Of a stretch of DNA of 43,853 nt, positions 1 through 10,002 are shown in pieces. The notes beneath the pieces are model-generated. The model made no database searches. It saw only the letters and a program-made list of their open reading frames with translations, and was not told the DNA's origin. Both the position numbers and the translations under genes were made by a program. Numbering within the stretch: position 1 is the stretch's first letter; every line of letters begins with the position of its first letter. The stretch comes from an uncultured Eubacteriales bacterium. Lineage in GTDB: Bacteria; Bacillota; Clostridia; Christensenellales; Aristaeellaceae. The stretch spans positions 1 through 43,853 of the forward strand of contig USCR01000004.1 in the NCBI GenBank assembly GCA_900553295.1, read 5' to 3'.

Positions 1-461
1 TTGGGCGCGTCGTAAGTGAACTGTACAAGGTGGTGCTGTTCAATCGCACGCTGGATGGCTTCGATTTTAGGGGCAAGGCTGCTTTTGTACCATGAGGACA
101 GATCAATGAGCAGGTGGGTGCCGCCGGATAGCAGCGTATGGTTCCCGGCGGACAGCTTTTCCATGAGCTGCGCGTACCGGTTGGTGCCGCTGACGCTGTC
201 CAGGCTGCGGAGCCCGGCCAGGATAGCCTGCATGTCCCCGGAAGTGAGCAAAGTGCTGTCAATCCGGTACCCTTCCATGATGGATATGCCGCCGCCCTGC
301 CCATGGGTGGTCACCAGGGGAATACCCGCCCGGCACAGGGCTTCCACGTCCCGCTGGATGGTGCGCCGGGATACCTCGAAGGTTCGGGCCAGCTGAGGCG
401 CGGTAACCCGCTCCTGCTGCAACAGCAGCGCCAGGATGCCGATGAGGCGGTCAATCTTCAT
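1..461 (-). CDS. YafY/WYL-type HTH transcriptional regulator (3' end cut off by window edge)
   Basis: The N-terminal 153 residues of a DeoR/YafY-like regulator are present; the reading frame runs off the left edge. ATG at 461-459 follows an AGGAAGAG ribosome site. Residues 1-60 form a winged helix: MKIDRLIGILALL, then VTAPQLARTFEVSRRTIQRD with the recognition helix, then the GQGGGI wing typical of YafY proteins. The segment near residue 140, EAIQRAIEQHHLVQFTY, matches the start of a WYL ligand-sensing domain, so most of that domain lies outside the window. Proteins of this kind bind their own or nearby promoters and respond to a small ligand or nucleic acid. No target can be named. The neighbouring GH88 operon runs the same way but ends in its own terminator at 547-580, so this gene is a separate unit. 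Confidence 0.85.
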   Translation of the reverse strand, partial: MKIDRLIGILALLLQQERVTAPQLARTFEVSRRTIQRDVEALCRAGIPLVTTHGQGGGISIMEGYRIDSTLLTSGDMQAILAGLRSLDSVSGTNRYAQLMEKLSAGNHTLLSGGTHLLIDLSSWYKSSLAPKIEAIQRAIEQHHLVQFTYDAP

Positions 462-546
462 GGAAGCTCTTCCTTTCGTTTTCAGCATAGCACGAACGCG
501 GGACAACAGGGTGTCATGTTTGCCACCCCATGTGTATGTTTTGTGG

Positions 547-580
547 AAAAAAGCCCCGGAGCCTGGTACGGCTTCGGGGC
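547..580 (-). terminator. Rho-independent terminator of the DUF2264-GH88 operon
   Basis: An 11-bp GC-rich stem (553-563 paired with 570-580, one G-U wobble) has a 6-nt loop. Read on the minus strand it is followed by six T (552-547). It lies directly after the GH88 stop codon and before the YafY-type gene. Confidence 0.85.
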
Positions 581-585
581 GGCGT

Positions 586-1695
586 TTACAGCCAGAGCAT
601 GGGGTCCTGCCCGGTGAGCTTGGCCAGAGCTTCCACCAGGAAATAGTCCCCGTAGGTGATGTTGGTGTGCCGGCCCGCGCCGTCGTCGTGGTAGCTGGCG
701 GTGCAGTGGGTCAGCAGGCCCAGGCGGTCGGCGGACCAGTCGCAGCAGTGGGTCAGCAGCCCATCCACCAGCCGCAGCGCGGCCTCATGATAGGTTTGAT
801 TGCCGGTGAGCTTGGCCAGTTCCAGCAGGCCACAGGCAGCCACAGCGCCGGCGATGTTGTCCAGGCGCTCCTCCTCCGGCGGCTGGCAGAAGTCGCAGTC
901 CGTCAGTCCATCGGGACGAATGTGCGCCATGAAATATCCAGCGATTTTCTCCGCGGCGGCAAGGTAACGGGGCTCATGGGTATTCAGATGCGCCAGGGTA
1001 AAGCCGTACAGCCCCCAGGCCTGCCCCCGGCTCCAGCTGGAACCCAGGCAATACCCCTGACCGGCGTGCTCCTGCACCCGTGCGCCGGTTTCCGGGTCAA
1101 ACTCGATGATGTGGCTCACCGAACCGTTTTCCCGGATGAACTCCCGGGCGCAGGTGTCCGCATGGATGGTGGCCACCTTGGCAAAGCGGGGGTCCTTGGT
1201 CTGCCGGGAGGCCCAGAAGAGCAGGGACAGGTTCATCATGCAGTCGATGATGGCATACCCCCGCTGCTCAAAGCCGTTCCATGCGCGGATGTAGCCCACG
1301 GGGCTGAAGCGTCCCATGAGCAGGCTGGCGGCATGCAGGGTATCCGTATGGGCTTGGGCGTCGCCGGTGAGCTTCCAGTCCGCGCCACAGGAAAGCAGGT
1401 ACATGAATCCCACGTCGTGGTTCAGACAGGTGAAGCGGCGGAACTCCGCGGTGAGCAGCTCTTCCGTGCGCCGGGCTTCACGGAGAAAAGCCTCGTCGCC
1501 GGTGGCAGCGTAGAACTGCCACATGAGCCCAGGCCAGAAACCGCCGGTCCACCAGCTGTTGCCATCGTAGGGGGAGGGAATCCAGCGGCCGTTTTCGCTC
1601 TTGTAGGGGATGATGTTCTCCTTGGCAGCCAGAGCCGCCGAGACGCGGAACTTCTCCGCGGCGCGTTGCAGGGTTGCCTTATAATCCATGGGCAA
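586..1695 (-). CDS. Glycoside hydrolase family 88, unsaturated glucuronyl hydrolase-like
   Basis: A 369-residue GH88 protein with no signal peptide, so cytoplasmic. GH88 enzymes hydrate the delta-4,5 double bond of unsaturated uronic acids left by polysaccharide lyases and thereby release the sugar. Both family aspartates are visible: D94 in NHDVGF and D151 in AIIDCMMNL. The substrate-site stretch SRGQAWGLYG (residues 222-231) is also intact, and GNSWWTGGFWPG near residue 50 is typical. The start is a TTG at 1695, 9 nt after AGGAGG; an in-frame ATG at 1689 lies too far from that site. The first 17 bases overlap the end of the DUF2264 gene, so the two are translationally coupled. The substrate (glycosaminoglycan, pectin or ulvan type) cannot be told from sequence alone. 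Confidence 0.9.
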   Translation of the reverse strand: MPMDYKATLQRAAEKFRVSAALAAKENIIPYKSENGRWIPSPYDGNSWWTGGFWPGLMWQFYAATGDEAFLREARRTEELLTAEFRRFTCLNHDVGFMYLLSCGADWKLTGDAQAHTDTLHAASLLMGRFSPVGYIRAWNGFEQRGYAIIDCMMNLSLLFWASRQTKDPRFAKVATIHADTCAREFIRENGSVSHIIEFDPETGARVQEHAGQGYCLGSSWSRGQAWGLYGFTLAHLNTHEPRYLAAAEKIAGYFMAHIRPDGLTDCDFCQPPEEERLDNIAGAVAACGLLELAKLTGNQTYHEAALRLVDGLLTHCCDWSADRLGLLTHCTASYHDDGAGRHTNITYGDYFLVEALAKLTGQDPMLWL

Positions 1696-3484
1696 GAGTA
1701 AGCACCTCCTGTGGAATTTGTTGGGGAAGGTTGTCGCCGGTGTCGCAGTAAACGGCGCAGCACAGGGTACTTTCCCCCGGCGGCAACTGCGCCAGCAGGG
1801 AAGGCAGCACCGTGCGGGGATACAGCAAATTGGTGTTGCATTCCACCTGAATGACCTGGCCCTCCTCGTAGCCGGTCAGGGCATAGATGGCGCTGGTACC
1901 CCGCTGGCCATGGGCGGCGGCAAAGTCCGCGCCCGCAAGCTGACAGCTGCGCAGCCGGTCGCAGGGACGGGCGCCCGCCCAGTCCTTGGGCACGGCAAAG
2001 GCGCCCTCCGCGGCCTCCACGGGGTATTCGTTGCGGATGACGTGCTTGCGCACATGCCACATGCCCCAGGGCGCAATCACCGTGCGGATGGTTACGCCTT
2101 CCATGGGCCGCCAGGTAAAATAAAGGCGGTCTTCCTCCAGGCGGAAGCTGTCGCAGCCGCTGCGGGCATGCCACAGGTCGCGCCCCACGCGCTTTACCGC
2201 CAGCATGGAGTCGTAGGCTCCCTTGGCCAGGGTGGAGGCCTCCTTGACCACGGAGAAGGCAAAGTGGGTGGAGTAGGCAAACTTCTCGTACTTTTCATCT
2301 TCATGCATGTGCTCGTAGGCGTGGTTGCCCGCGGTGTAGGCCACCACCTGCCGGTTTTCCGGGTCGCGGGTGAGCAGCAGGCGCACATGCTCGTCCAGGA
2401 AACGCAGGGGCGGCATGTAGGGCTTTTCCTCCGCCTGCCAGAAGGGATGCTCCTGCGGCAGCGCCAGGGCAAAAAACGCCTTCAGCCCCCAGTATGGAGA
2501 GCCGGGAGCGTTGTATCCTTCGGAGATGCACAGGTTGGGATAGCCGTAGCCCACCGTCAGCACGCCGTCCCGGTCAAAGATGGGCAGACGCAGCCAGGCG
2601 CGCAGGTTCCGCAGCAGCAATCCCTTGATCTCACCCCAGCCAAGGCCCTCCGCCGTGACGCCGGCAAAGGCCATGGCCGCCCAGAAGGAGCACTGGGCGA
2701 AGCGGTAGGTCAGGCTCCGGCCATAGGGCAGGGCGCGTCCTTCACCGTCAAACCAGCAGGCAAAGCGGGGCGCGATGAGCCGGGCGCGCTCCACAAACCG
2801 GGCGCAGCGCTCCGGGTCTTCCCGTCCCATGACCGCCGCGTAAATCAGGCTGTAAAAATGGAAGCCCCACAGGGTATAATAGTCCCGCTGGGTGGCCTTG
2901 TCGAAGTACCAACCATCGCCCACGTAATGGCTTTCCATCAGGTCCAGATCCTCCCGCATGCGGGTCTCATCCATGGGCTGGCCAGCCTGGCGCAGCCCCA
3001 GGTTGACCAGGATGCGGAAAAAGCGCCAGTTGTTCCGGGGCATATCATAGGCATTGATCTGTCCCAGCCACCGGCAAAGGCGCTCCTGCTGGGAAGCGGT
3101 AAGCGCCCCAAGAAAGCGCTCCGGTACCAGGCAAAGCCCCACGCCCAGCACCGCCATTTCCACCATGCGCTGGTCAAAGTCCCCGATGTCTCCCCAGTAT
3201 TCCGGGTTCTGGGGGTCCGTGCCGTGGATCAGGCCTTCCCGCCATAGGGGCCAAAACGCCTCCCCCTGGGCGCAGCGCCCGGCCAGCAGGGGGACCAGCG
3301 CCCAGAGAACGCGGGAGAAGCCTTCCATACCGGCCACGTCCTCGGAATAGTGCGCGGAGCCGTAGCCAGGGATCATGCGCGCCTTGCCGGGCGTCAGACA
3401 GGCCAGGGTGGGACGGATAATATCTGCCGCGGCCCGGGCAAGGTCCTCCCGGGTGCGCAAGGGATTGGAGGAAAGGACTTGCAT
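1679..3484 (-). CDS. DUF2264 domain protein, probable polysaccharide-active enzyme
   Basis: A 601-residue protein matching the DUF2264 family over its length. The family is predicted to have an N-terminal alpha/alpha toroid followed by a beta-sheet domain, like heparinase-type lyases. Conserved-looking blocks are GYGSAHYSEDVAGMEGFSR near residue 40, NNWRFFRILVNLGL near 150, DYYTLWGFHFYSLIYA near 200 and the histidine-rich AGNHAYEHMHEDEKYEKFAY near 385. I place the start at ATG 3484 (MQVLSSNP), 9 nt after GAGG. A longer in-frame start at 3541 would lie right at the likely transcription start and has no ribosome site. No signal peptide is seen. The gene overlaps the GH88 gene and both follow a perfect promoter. 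The family is often found with GH88 or GH105 enzymes. A lyase or hydrolase role is inference. Confidence 0.85.
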   Translation of the reverse strand: MQVLSSNPLRTREDLARAAADIIRPTLACLTPGKARMIPGYGSAHYSEDVAGMEGFSRVLWALVPLLAGRCAQGEAFWPLWREGLIHGTDPQNPEYWGDIGDFDQRMVEMAVLGVGLCLVPERFLGALTASQQERLCRWLGQINAYDMPRNNWRFFRILVNLGLRQAGQPMDETRMREDLDLMESHYVGDGWYFDKATQRDYYTLWGFHFYSLIYAAVMGREDPERCARFVERARLIAPRFACWFDGEGRALPYGRSLTYRFAQCSFWAAMAFAGVTAEGLGWGEIKGLLLRNLRAWLRLPIFDRDGVLTVGYGYPNLCISEGYNAPGSPYWGLKAFFALALPQEHPFWQAEEKPYMPPLRFLDEHVRLLLTRDPENRQVVAYTAGNHAYEHMHEDEKYEKFAYSTHFAFSVVKEASTLAKGAYDSMLAVKRVGRDLWHARSGCDSFRLEEDRLYFTWRPMEGVTIRTVIAPWGMWHVRKHVIRNEYPVEAAEGAFAVPKDWAGARPCDRLRSCQLAGADFAAAHGQRGTSAIYALTGYEEGQVIQVECNTNLLYPRTVLPSLLAQLPPGESTLCCAVYCDTGDNLPQQIPQEVLTLAHGL

Positions 3485-3563
3485 GATGGTCAACCTCGTT
3501 TCAGTGGGAAATGCATGGCACATATGCGCCAAAAATAGCATGAATCAGACAACTTTTTACCTT

Positions 3564-3592
3564 ATTATATCGGCCTGGTGGCGGGGTGTCAA
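3564..3592 (-). promoter_or_regulatory. Perfect consensus sigma-A promoter of the DUF2264-GH88 operon
   Basis: On the minus strand there is TTGACA (3592-3587), a 17-nt spacer and TATAAT (3569-3564), a 12/12 match. It fires away from the hrcA promoter about 75 bp to its right. The predicted transcript begins near 3557, leaving a leader of about 70 nt before the ATG at 3484. Confidence 0.9.
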
Positions 3593-3664
3593 TTCCTAAA
3601 GGGCAGGTGAAAAATGGTGGAAAAACTGTTCATAAAAATTTCATGAAAAAACCCGTCGAAACCC

Positions 3665-3693
3665 TTGACTTTTTTTCAGGACGGTGCTATCTT
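3665..3693 (+). promoter_or_regulatory. Sigma-A promoter of the hrcA operon
   Basis: TTGACT at 3665-3670, a 17-nt spacer and TATCTT at 3688-3693. Transcription should begin near 3700, just before the CIRCE operator, which explains how HrcA represses it. Confidence 0.85.
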
Positions 3694-3704
3694 TAGTCTC
3701 GAAG

Positions 3705-3731
3705 TTAGCACTCACGTCCATCGAGTGCTAA
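3705..3731 (+). promoter_or_regulatory. CIRCE operator (HrcA-binding inverted repeat)
   Basis: TTAGCACTC (3705-3713), nine spacer bases, then GAGTGCTAA (3723-3731). This is an exact match to the CIRCE consensus. It sits at the start of the hrcA transcript, so HrcA would repress its own operon until heat or client load titrates GroE. Confidence 0.97.
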
Positions 3732-3757
3732 CAACCCCCGGAAGGAGGGAATAAGCT

Positions 3758-4789
3758 ATGGAGATGGACGAAAGAAAGCTTCGCATTTTGCAAGCGATTA
3801 TCGACGACTATATCCTGACGGCGGTTCCGGTGGGTTCGCGGACGATTTCCAAGAAATACGACATGGGACTGAGCTCCGCCACCATCCGCAATGAGATGAG
3901 CGATTTGGAGGAGCTGGGTTACCTGGATCAGCCCCACGTATCTGCCGGACGGGTACCTTCGGCGAAGGCCTACCGGCTTTATGTGGATGAGCTGCTCAAG
4001 CGAGGCCGGATTCCTTCGGCCAATATCGATGCGGTTCGGGAGCATTTCCAGGGCCGGGTGCAGCAAATGGGCGATGTGATTGATCACGCGGCCCAGGTGC
4101 TCTCCAGCCTGACGCATTACACCGCGGTGGTACTTCCCCCCAAGGGGCGGGAACCCCGCATCCGCACACTGCAACTGGTGCCGGTGAGTGCGGTGAGTGC
4201 GCTGGTGGTGATCGTTACGGACAGCGGTATTGTGCGGGACACGGTGATCCGTATCTCGGACCAGCTGGACAGCGATGCCTTGTATGCCATTTCCCGCATG
4301 TTGACCAAGGAGCTGGCAGGATTGACGCTGGGGGAGGCCGGGGCGCGGATTCCCGAGATCAGCCGCCGGATGCAACGCAATGAAGCGGTGCTGTCCGGGG
4401 TGCACCAGTTGTTGAACGATGCGGGCGAAAAGCCCGTGGGTCACGTGGCCGTGGGCGGCAGCAGCAATATGCTCAGTTACCCCGAGTACAGTGACGTGGA
4501 GAAGGCCCGCAACTTCCTCAGCCTCATGGAAACGCGTGATAAGCTGGCCAAGATCATTGCCAATCAGGGCGAGATGGCCTTTACCGTGCGCATCGGTCCC
4601 GAAACCGGCGTGCCGGAGATGGCGGATTGCTCCATTGTGACCGCTACCTACCAATCCGGCGGTGGACGGAAAGGCACCATTGGCATCATCGGTCCCACGC
4701 GCATGCAGTACAGCAAGGTGCTCTCCATTCTGGGCACCATGGGCCAGCAGCTGAGCCGCCTGCTGCAGGAGTCGGAGGACAATGTTTAG
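3758..4789 (+). CDS. hrcA: Heat-inducible transcription repressor HrcA
   Basis: 343 residues, the usual length. The N-terminal winged helix reads DERKLRILQAIIDDYILTAV, then the helix-turn-helix with SSATIRNEMSDLEELGYLDQPH and the hallmark SAGRVPSAKAYRLYVD near residue 65. The middle and C-terminal parts follow the HrcA GAF-like fold and end in ...GPTRMQYSKVLSILGTMGQQLSRLL, which is characteristic. ATG at 3758 follows GAAGGAGGG by 8 nt. HrcA binds CIRCE (present 27 bp upstream) and needs GroEL for activity. As first gene of hrcA-grpE-dnaK-dnaJ it forms an autoregulated class I heat-shock operon. The next gene begins right at or just after its stop. Confidence 0.97.
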   Translation: MEMDERKLRILQAIIDDYILTAVPVGSRTISKKYDMGLSSATIRNEMSDLEELGYLDQPHVSAGRVPSAKAYRLYVDELLKRGRIPSANIDAVREHFQGRVQQMGDVIDHAAQVLSSLTHYTAVVLPPKGREPRIRTLQLVPVSAVSALVVIVTDSGIVRDTVIRISDQLDSDALYAISRMLTKELAGLTLGEAGARIPEISRRMQRNEAVLSGVHQLLNDAGEKPVGHVAVGGSSNMLSYPEYSDVEKARNFLSLMETRDKLAKIIANQGEMAFTVRIGPETGVPEMADCSIVTATYQSGGGRKGTIGIIGPTRMQYSKVLSILGTMGQQLSRLLQESEDNV

Positions 4790-4814
4790 ACAGCGAACAA
4801 AGAAAGGCAGCGAC

Positions 4815-5405
4815 ATGAGCCGAATGGATAAAAAGGAGAAGAAACAAATGGAGATGGAGCAACAGGCGCGGGAGGAAGCGCTGGAAGAGGAACTTGAAGC
4901 AGAGCTCCCCGTTCAGGAAGCGCAGCCCCAGGAAGCGCAACCTGCCGCCCCCACCCAGGAGGAACTGGACGCCGCCAAGGCCCAGGCAGAGGAATACCTC
5001 ACCCTGGCCCAGCGCGTGCAGGCTGACTTTGATAACTTCCGCCGGCGGAATGAATCCGTTCGTGCGGACGCCTATAACGAAGGTATCCGTTCCCTGGCGG
5101 CCGTGCTGCTGCCCGTGATGGATAACCTGGAAAGGGCCGTGGACGCGGCCAAGGATTCTCCCGATGCGCAGCTTCGGGAAGGCGTCGGGCTGGTGCTTCG
5201 CCAGCTCAGCGAAGTGTTCCAGAAGCAGGGCATCACCCCCATCGACCGGCTGGGCGAGAAATTCGACCCCAACCTGGAAAATGCCCTGATGCAGGGCACG
5301 GCCGAGGATGGGGAGCCTGGCACCGTGTGTCAGGTGTTCCAAAAAGGGTATCAACTGGGCAAGTACGTGCTGCGGCACGCCATGGTCAAGGTTGTACCCG
5401 ACTAA
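4815..5405 (+). CDS. grpE: Nucleotide exchange factor GrpE
   Basis: 196 residues from ATG 4815 (MSRMDKKEKK), with AAAGG 7 nt upstream. An earlier in-frame ATG at 4782 overlaps the hrcA stop but has its purine-rich site only 3 nt away, so I prefer 4815. A highly charged N-terminal segment rich in Glu, Gln and Lys (about 1-65) precedes the long coiled coil with ADFDNFRRRNESVRADAY near residue 75. The C-terminal beta domain carries the family signature FDPNLENALMQ... and VCQVFQKGYQLGKYVLRHAMVKV. GrpE releases ADP from DnaK encoded next door and acts as a thermosensor. The whole chaperone operon is under the upstream CIRCE site. Confidence 0.95.
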   Translation: MSRMDKKEKKQMEMEQQAREEALEEELEAELPVQEAQPQEAQPAAPTQEELDAAKAQAEEYLTLAQRVQADFDNFRRRNESVRADAYNEGIRSLAAVLLPVMDNLERAVDAAKDSPDAQLREGVGLVLRQLSEVFQKQGITPIDRLGEKFDPNLENALMQGTAEDGEPGTVCQVFQKGYQLGKYVLRHAMVKVVPD

Positions 5406-5469
5406 AATAGACGGATCAGGAGCAAGGCTCCTTTTCCCATAAAGATTGACTACATCCAATACAAGCTGA

Positions 5470-7320
<1,851 letters not shown>

Positions 7321-7337
7321 CAAGGGATGGTGAAGGA

Positions 7338-7368
7338 CAGGAGCATCTCCAGGGCGGAGATGCTCCTG
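7338..7368 (+). other. Perfect 13-bp hairpin between dnaK and dnaJ
   Basis: CAGGAGCATCTCC (7338-7350), a 5-nt loop, then the exact complement (7356-7368). No T-run follows, so it is unlikely to be a full terminator. A segmental mRNA-stability or partial-attenuation element that raises DnaK over DnaJ is the likely role (inference). Confidence 0.7.
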
Positions 7369-7407
7369 CCTGTGTACTCCCCACAGAGGTTGTGAGGTGG
7401 ATAAACA

Positions 7408-8541
7408 TTGGCACAAAAACGTGATTATTACGAGGTGCTGGGGGTTAGCAAGACAGCCACGGCGGACGAGATCAAACAGGCGTACCGCCGCAAGGCCAAG
7501 GAATGCCATCCCGACCTGCACCCCAATGACAAAACCGCCGAGGAACGCTTCAAGGAGCTGAACGAGGCCAACGAGGTGCTCTCCGATCCGGATAAGCGGG
7601 CCCGCTACGACCAGTTCGGCTTTGACGGGCCGAACATGGGTGCGGGCGGAAATCCCTTTGGCGGTATGGACTTTGGCGGAAGCCCCTTCGGAGGAATGGG
7701 CTTCGACAGCATCTTTGACCAGATTTTCGGCGGAGGTGTGGGCACCACCAGCCGCCGTCAGGGCCCGGTGCAGGGCGCGGACCTGCGCTATGAGCTGCGG
7801 ATTACTTTCGAAGAAGCGGCCAACGGCTGCGAGAAATCCTTCGACTTTTATCGGAATGAAAATTGTAAAACCTGCGGCGGTTCCGGCGCCAAGCCCGGCA
7901 CATCGCCCACCACCTGTCAGACCTGCCACGGCACCGGTCAGGTACGCAGCGGCGGCGGCTTTATGGTCACAGTGCGCACCTGCCCCACCTGCGGCGGTAC
8001 GGGCAAAGTGATCCAGGATAAGTGCACGGCGTGCGGCGGTTCCGGTCGTACGCGGGTAAAGCGCACGGCCACGGTCAAGGTACCTGCCGGTATTGACAAT
8101 GGGCAGACCATCGTCATGAATGGGCAGGGCGAACCAGGGCTCCGGGGCGGTCCCAATGGCGATTTGTATATCAACATTATTGTAAAGCCCCACAAGCTGT
8201 TCCGCCGGGATGGCTATGATCTGCGCTATGAGTTCCCGATTTCCTTTACCCAGGCGGCGCTGGGCGCCGATGTGGACATTCCTACCCTGCAAGGGCCTGT
8301 GAAGTATCACATCCCCGAGGGTACGCAGAATGACCAGGAGCTGCGGCTGAAGGGTTACGGCATTCAGCAGCTGCGCGGTGGCGGCAAGGGTGATTTGCTG
8401 GTGCGGGTGCGCGTGGAAATTCCCCGCAAGCTCACCGAAAAGCAGAAGGAAATTCTGCGCCAGTTTGAGGATACCACCACGGGCAAGGAATATGAGAACA
8501 AAAAGAGCTTCATGGATCGCGTAAAGGAACTGTTTAATTGA
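7408..8541 (+). CDS. dnaJ: Co-chaperone DnaJ (Hsp40)
   Basis: 377 residues. The start is a TTG at 7408 (read as Met, then AQKRDYYEVLG), 7 nt after GAGGTGG; the protein begins exactly where DnaJ proteins begin. The J domain carries the HPD triad in ECHPDLHP (about residue 35). A Gly/Phe-rich region follows (FGGMDFGGSPFGGMG). The zinc domain has four repeats: CKTCGGSG, CQTCHGTG, CPTCGGTG and CTACGGSG. The C-terminal substrate domains follow, including GDLYINIIVKPHKLFRRDG and GGGKGDLLVRVRVEIP. DnaJ delivers unfolded clients to DnaK and triggers its ATPase. It is the last gene of the CIRCE-controlled operon; a clear terminator follows 5 nt after its stop. Confidence 0.97.
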   Translation: MAQKRDYYEVLGVSKTATADEIKQAYRRKAKECHPDLHPNDKTAEERFKELNEANEVLSDPDKRARYDQFGFDGPNMGAGGNPFGGMDFGGSPFGGMGFDSIFDQIFGGGVGTTSRRQGPVQGADLRYELRITFEEAANGCEKSFDFYRNENCKTCGGSGAKPGTSPTTCQTCHGTGQVRSGGGFMVTVRTCPTCGGTGKVIQDKCTACGGSGRTRVKRTATVKVPAGIDNGQTIVMNGQGEPGLRGGPNGDLYINIIVKPHKLFRRDGYDLRYEFPISFTQAALGADVDIPTLQGPVKYHIPEGTQNDQELRLKGYGIQQLRGGGKGDLLVRVRVEIPRKLTEKQKEILRQFEDTTTGKEYENKKSFMDRVKELFN

Positions 8542-8545
8542 TCGG

Positions 8546-8582
8546 AGCGGGGGAAGCTGCTATGCTCTCCCGCTTTTTTTAT
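8546..8582 (+). terminator. Rho-independent terminator of the hrcA-grpE-dnaK-dnaJ operon
   Basis: A strong stem (8546-8557 with 8563-8573, one bulge and one wobble) is followed by seven T from 8574. It lies immediately after the dnaJ stop. Confidence 0.93.
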
Positions 8583-8619
8583 ATTTGGCCTGAAACCATT
8601 GAATTCTTTTCCAAGGGGA

Positions 8620-8648
8620 TTCACATGTGGGGCAAAAACGTGTATAAT
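8620..8648 (+). promoter_or_regulatory. Sigma-A promoter of fprA
   Basis: TTCACA (8620-8625), a 17-nt spacer and TATAAT (8643-8648), 11 of 12 consensus bases. It is placed 44 bp before the fprA start and after the dnaJ terminator. Confidence 0.85.
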
Positions 8649-8691
8649 ACCTGTGTTATGGCCCGAACTGAAAGCGAGGAGCGACGTGCAG

Positions 8692-9837
8692 ATGATTACC
8701 AAGGACATTCGTTATATCGGCGTGAATGATAAAGACCTGGATCTTTTTGAAGGGCAGTACGCCATTCCCAACGGCGTGAGCTACAATTCCTATGTGATTC
8801 TGGATGATCAGGTGGCGGTGCTGGATACCGTGGACAAGCGCAAGACGGAGGAGTTCCTGGCCAACCTGGAGCGGGAATTGCAGGGCCGCAGCGTGGATTA
8901 CCTGGTGGTGAACCATCTGGAGCCGGATCATGCTTCCAGCATCCGCGCCTTTGTGGACCGCTATCCCAAGGTTCGCCTGGTGGGCAACGCAAAAACCTTC
9001 CAGATGCTGCCCCAGTACTTCGAGCTGGATCTGTCCCAGGCGGTGACGGTGAAGGAAGGGGATACCCTGTCCCTGGGACACCATGAGCTGCACTTTGTGA
9101 TGGCGCCCATGGTGCACTGGCCCGAGGTGATGATGACCTATGACGCCACGGATCGCGTGCTGTTCAGCGCTGATGCCTTTGGCAAGTTTGGCGCCCTGGA
9201 TGTGGATGAGCCCTGGACGGAGGAAGCCCGGCGGTACTATTTCAACATTGTGGGCAAGTTCGGGGCCAATGTGCAGTCCGTGCTGAAAAAGGCGGCGGGC
9301 CTGGATATCCAGATGATTTGCCCCCTCCACGGCCCGGTACTCCAGGAAACCATTCCGGAAGTGATCGGCCTGTACGACCTGTGGAGCCGCTATGAGCCGG
9401 AAAGCGAGGGCGTGCTGATTGCCTATGCGTCCCTGCACGGCAATACGGCCCAGGCAGCCAAAACGCTGGCCGGCATGCTGGAGCAGGCGGGCACGCCCAC
9501 GCAGCTGCTGGACCTGGCCCGCTGTGATACCTCCCTGGCGCTCTCCGAGGCTTTCCGCTATGGCAAGGTGGTCCTGGCCGCGTCCTCGTACAATGGAGGT
9601 GTTATCCCCTGGATGGATGATTTCCTCCATCATCTGTTGGCAAAGAACTATCAGAAGCGTACCGTGGGGCTGATGGAAAACGGCTCCTGGGGACCTTCTG
9701 CGGTGAGAACCATGAAGGGCGTGCTGGCCCAGATGAAGGAACTCACCATCATAGAGCCTGCGGTTACCCTGCGGGGCGCCATGAAGCCCGGCGACGTTTC
9801 CGCGCTGGAAGCCTTGGCCAAGGCCCTGATGGCGTAA
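8692..9837 (+). CDS. fprA: FprA-family A-type flavoprotein (diiron-FMN oxidoreductase)
   Basis: 381 residues, typical for flavodiiron proteins. These soluble enzymes reduce O2 to water, or NO to N2O, and protect strict anaerobes. The N-terminal metallo-lactamase-like domain keeps the diiron ligands: H75, E77, D79 and H80 in NHLEPDHASS, H in MVHWPEVMM, D in FSADAFG and H in CPLHGPV. The C-terminal flavodoxin domain begins near residue 245 with VLIAYASLHGNTAQAA and has the FMN loops ASSYNGGVIPWM and MENGSWGPSA. The start is ATG 8692, 10 nt after GAGGAG; a GTG at 8686 is possible but only 4 nt from that site. It is a single-gene unit with its own promoter and terminator. The electron donor (rubredoxin or similar) is not encoded here. 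Confidence 0.95.
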   Translation: MITKDIRYIGVNDKDLDLFEGQYAIPNGVSYNSYVILDDQVAVLDTVDKRKTEEFLANLERELQGRSVDYLVVNHLEPDHASSIRAFVDRYPKVRLVGNAKTFQMLPQYFELDLSQAVTVKEGDTLSLGHHELHFVMAPMVHWPEVMMTYDATDRVLFSADAFGKFGALDVDEPWTEEARRYYFNIVGKFGANVQSVLKKAAGLDIQMICPLHGPVLQETIPEVIGLYDLWSRYEPESEGVLIAYASLHGNTAQAAKTLAGMLEQAGTPTQLLDLARCDTSLALSEAFRYGKVVLAASSYNGGVIPWMDDFLHHLLAKNYQKRTVGLMENGSWGPSAVRTMKGVLAQMKELTIIEPAVTLRGAMKPGDVSALEALAKALMA

Positions 9838-9902
9838 CGCGGGCAAATGATAATTCGGCTGTGCTGGCAAAGCGGCGCGGTAAAAGCTGCATGATGCTTC
9901 GA

Positions 9903-9936
9903 TTCCTCTCCCCCTCATGGGGGAGAGGAAATTTTT
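9903..9936 (+). terminator. Rho-independent terminator of fprA
   Basis: A perfect 12-bp stem (9903-9914 with 9919-9930) has a TCAT loop and is followed by six T. Confidence 0.93.
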
Positions 9937-9943
9937 TGCATTT

Positions 9944-9986
9944 CAAAAAAATGGCCCGGCAGACGCTGCAACAGGGTCTGCCGGGC
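9944..9986 (-). terminator. Rho-independent terminator of the SdrD-B-like repeat gene
   Basis: An 11-bp stem (9976-9986 with 9954-9964) is followed on the minus strand by a run of seven T (9951-9945). It sits 16 bp after the stop of the giant gene and faces the fprA terminator, giving tidy convergent ends. Confidence 0.92.
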
Positions 9987-10002
9987 GAAACGGAAAAGTA
10001 TT

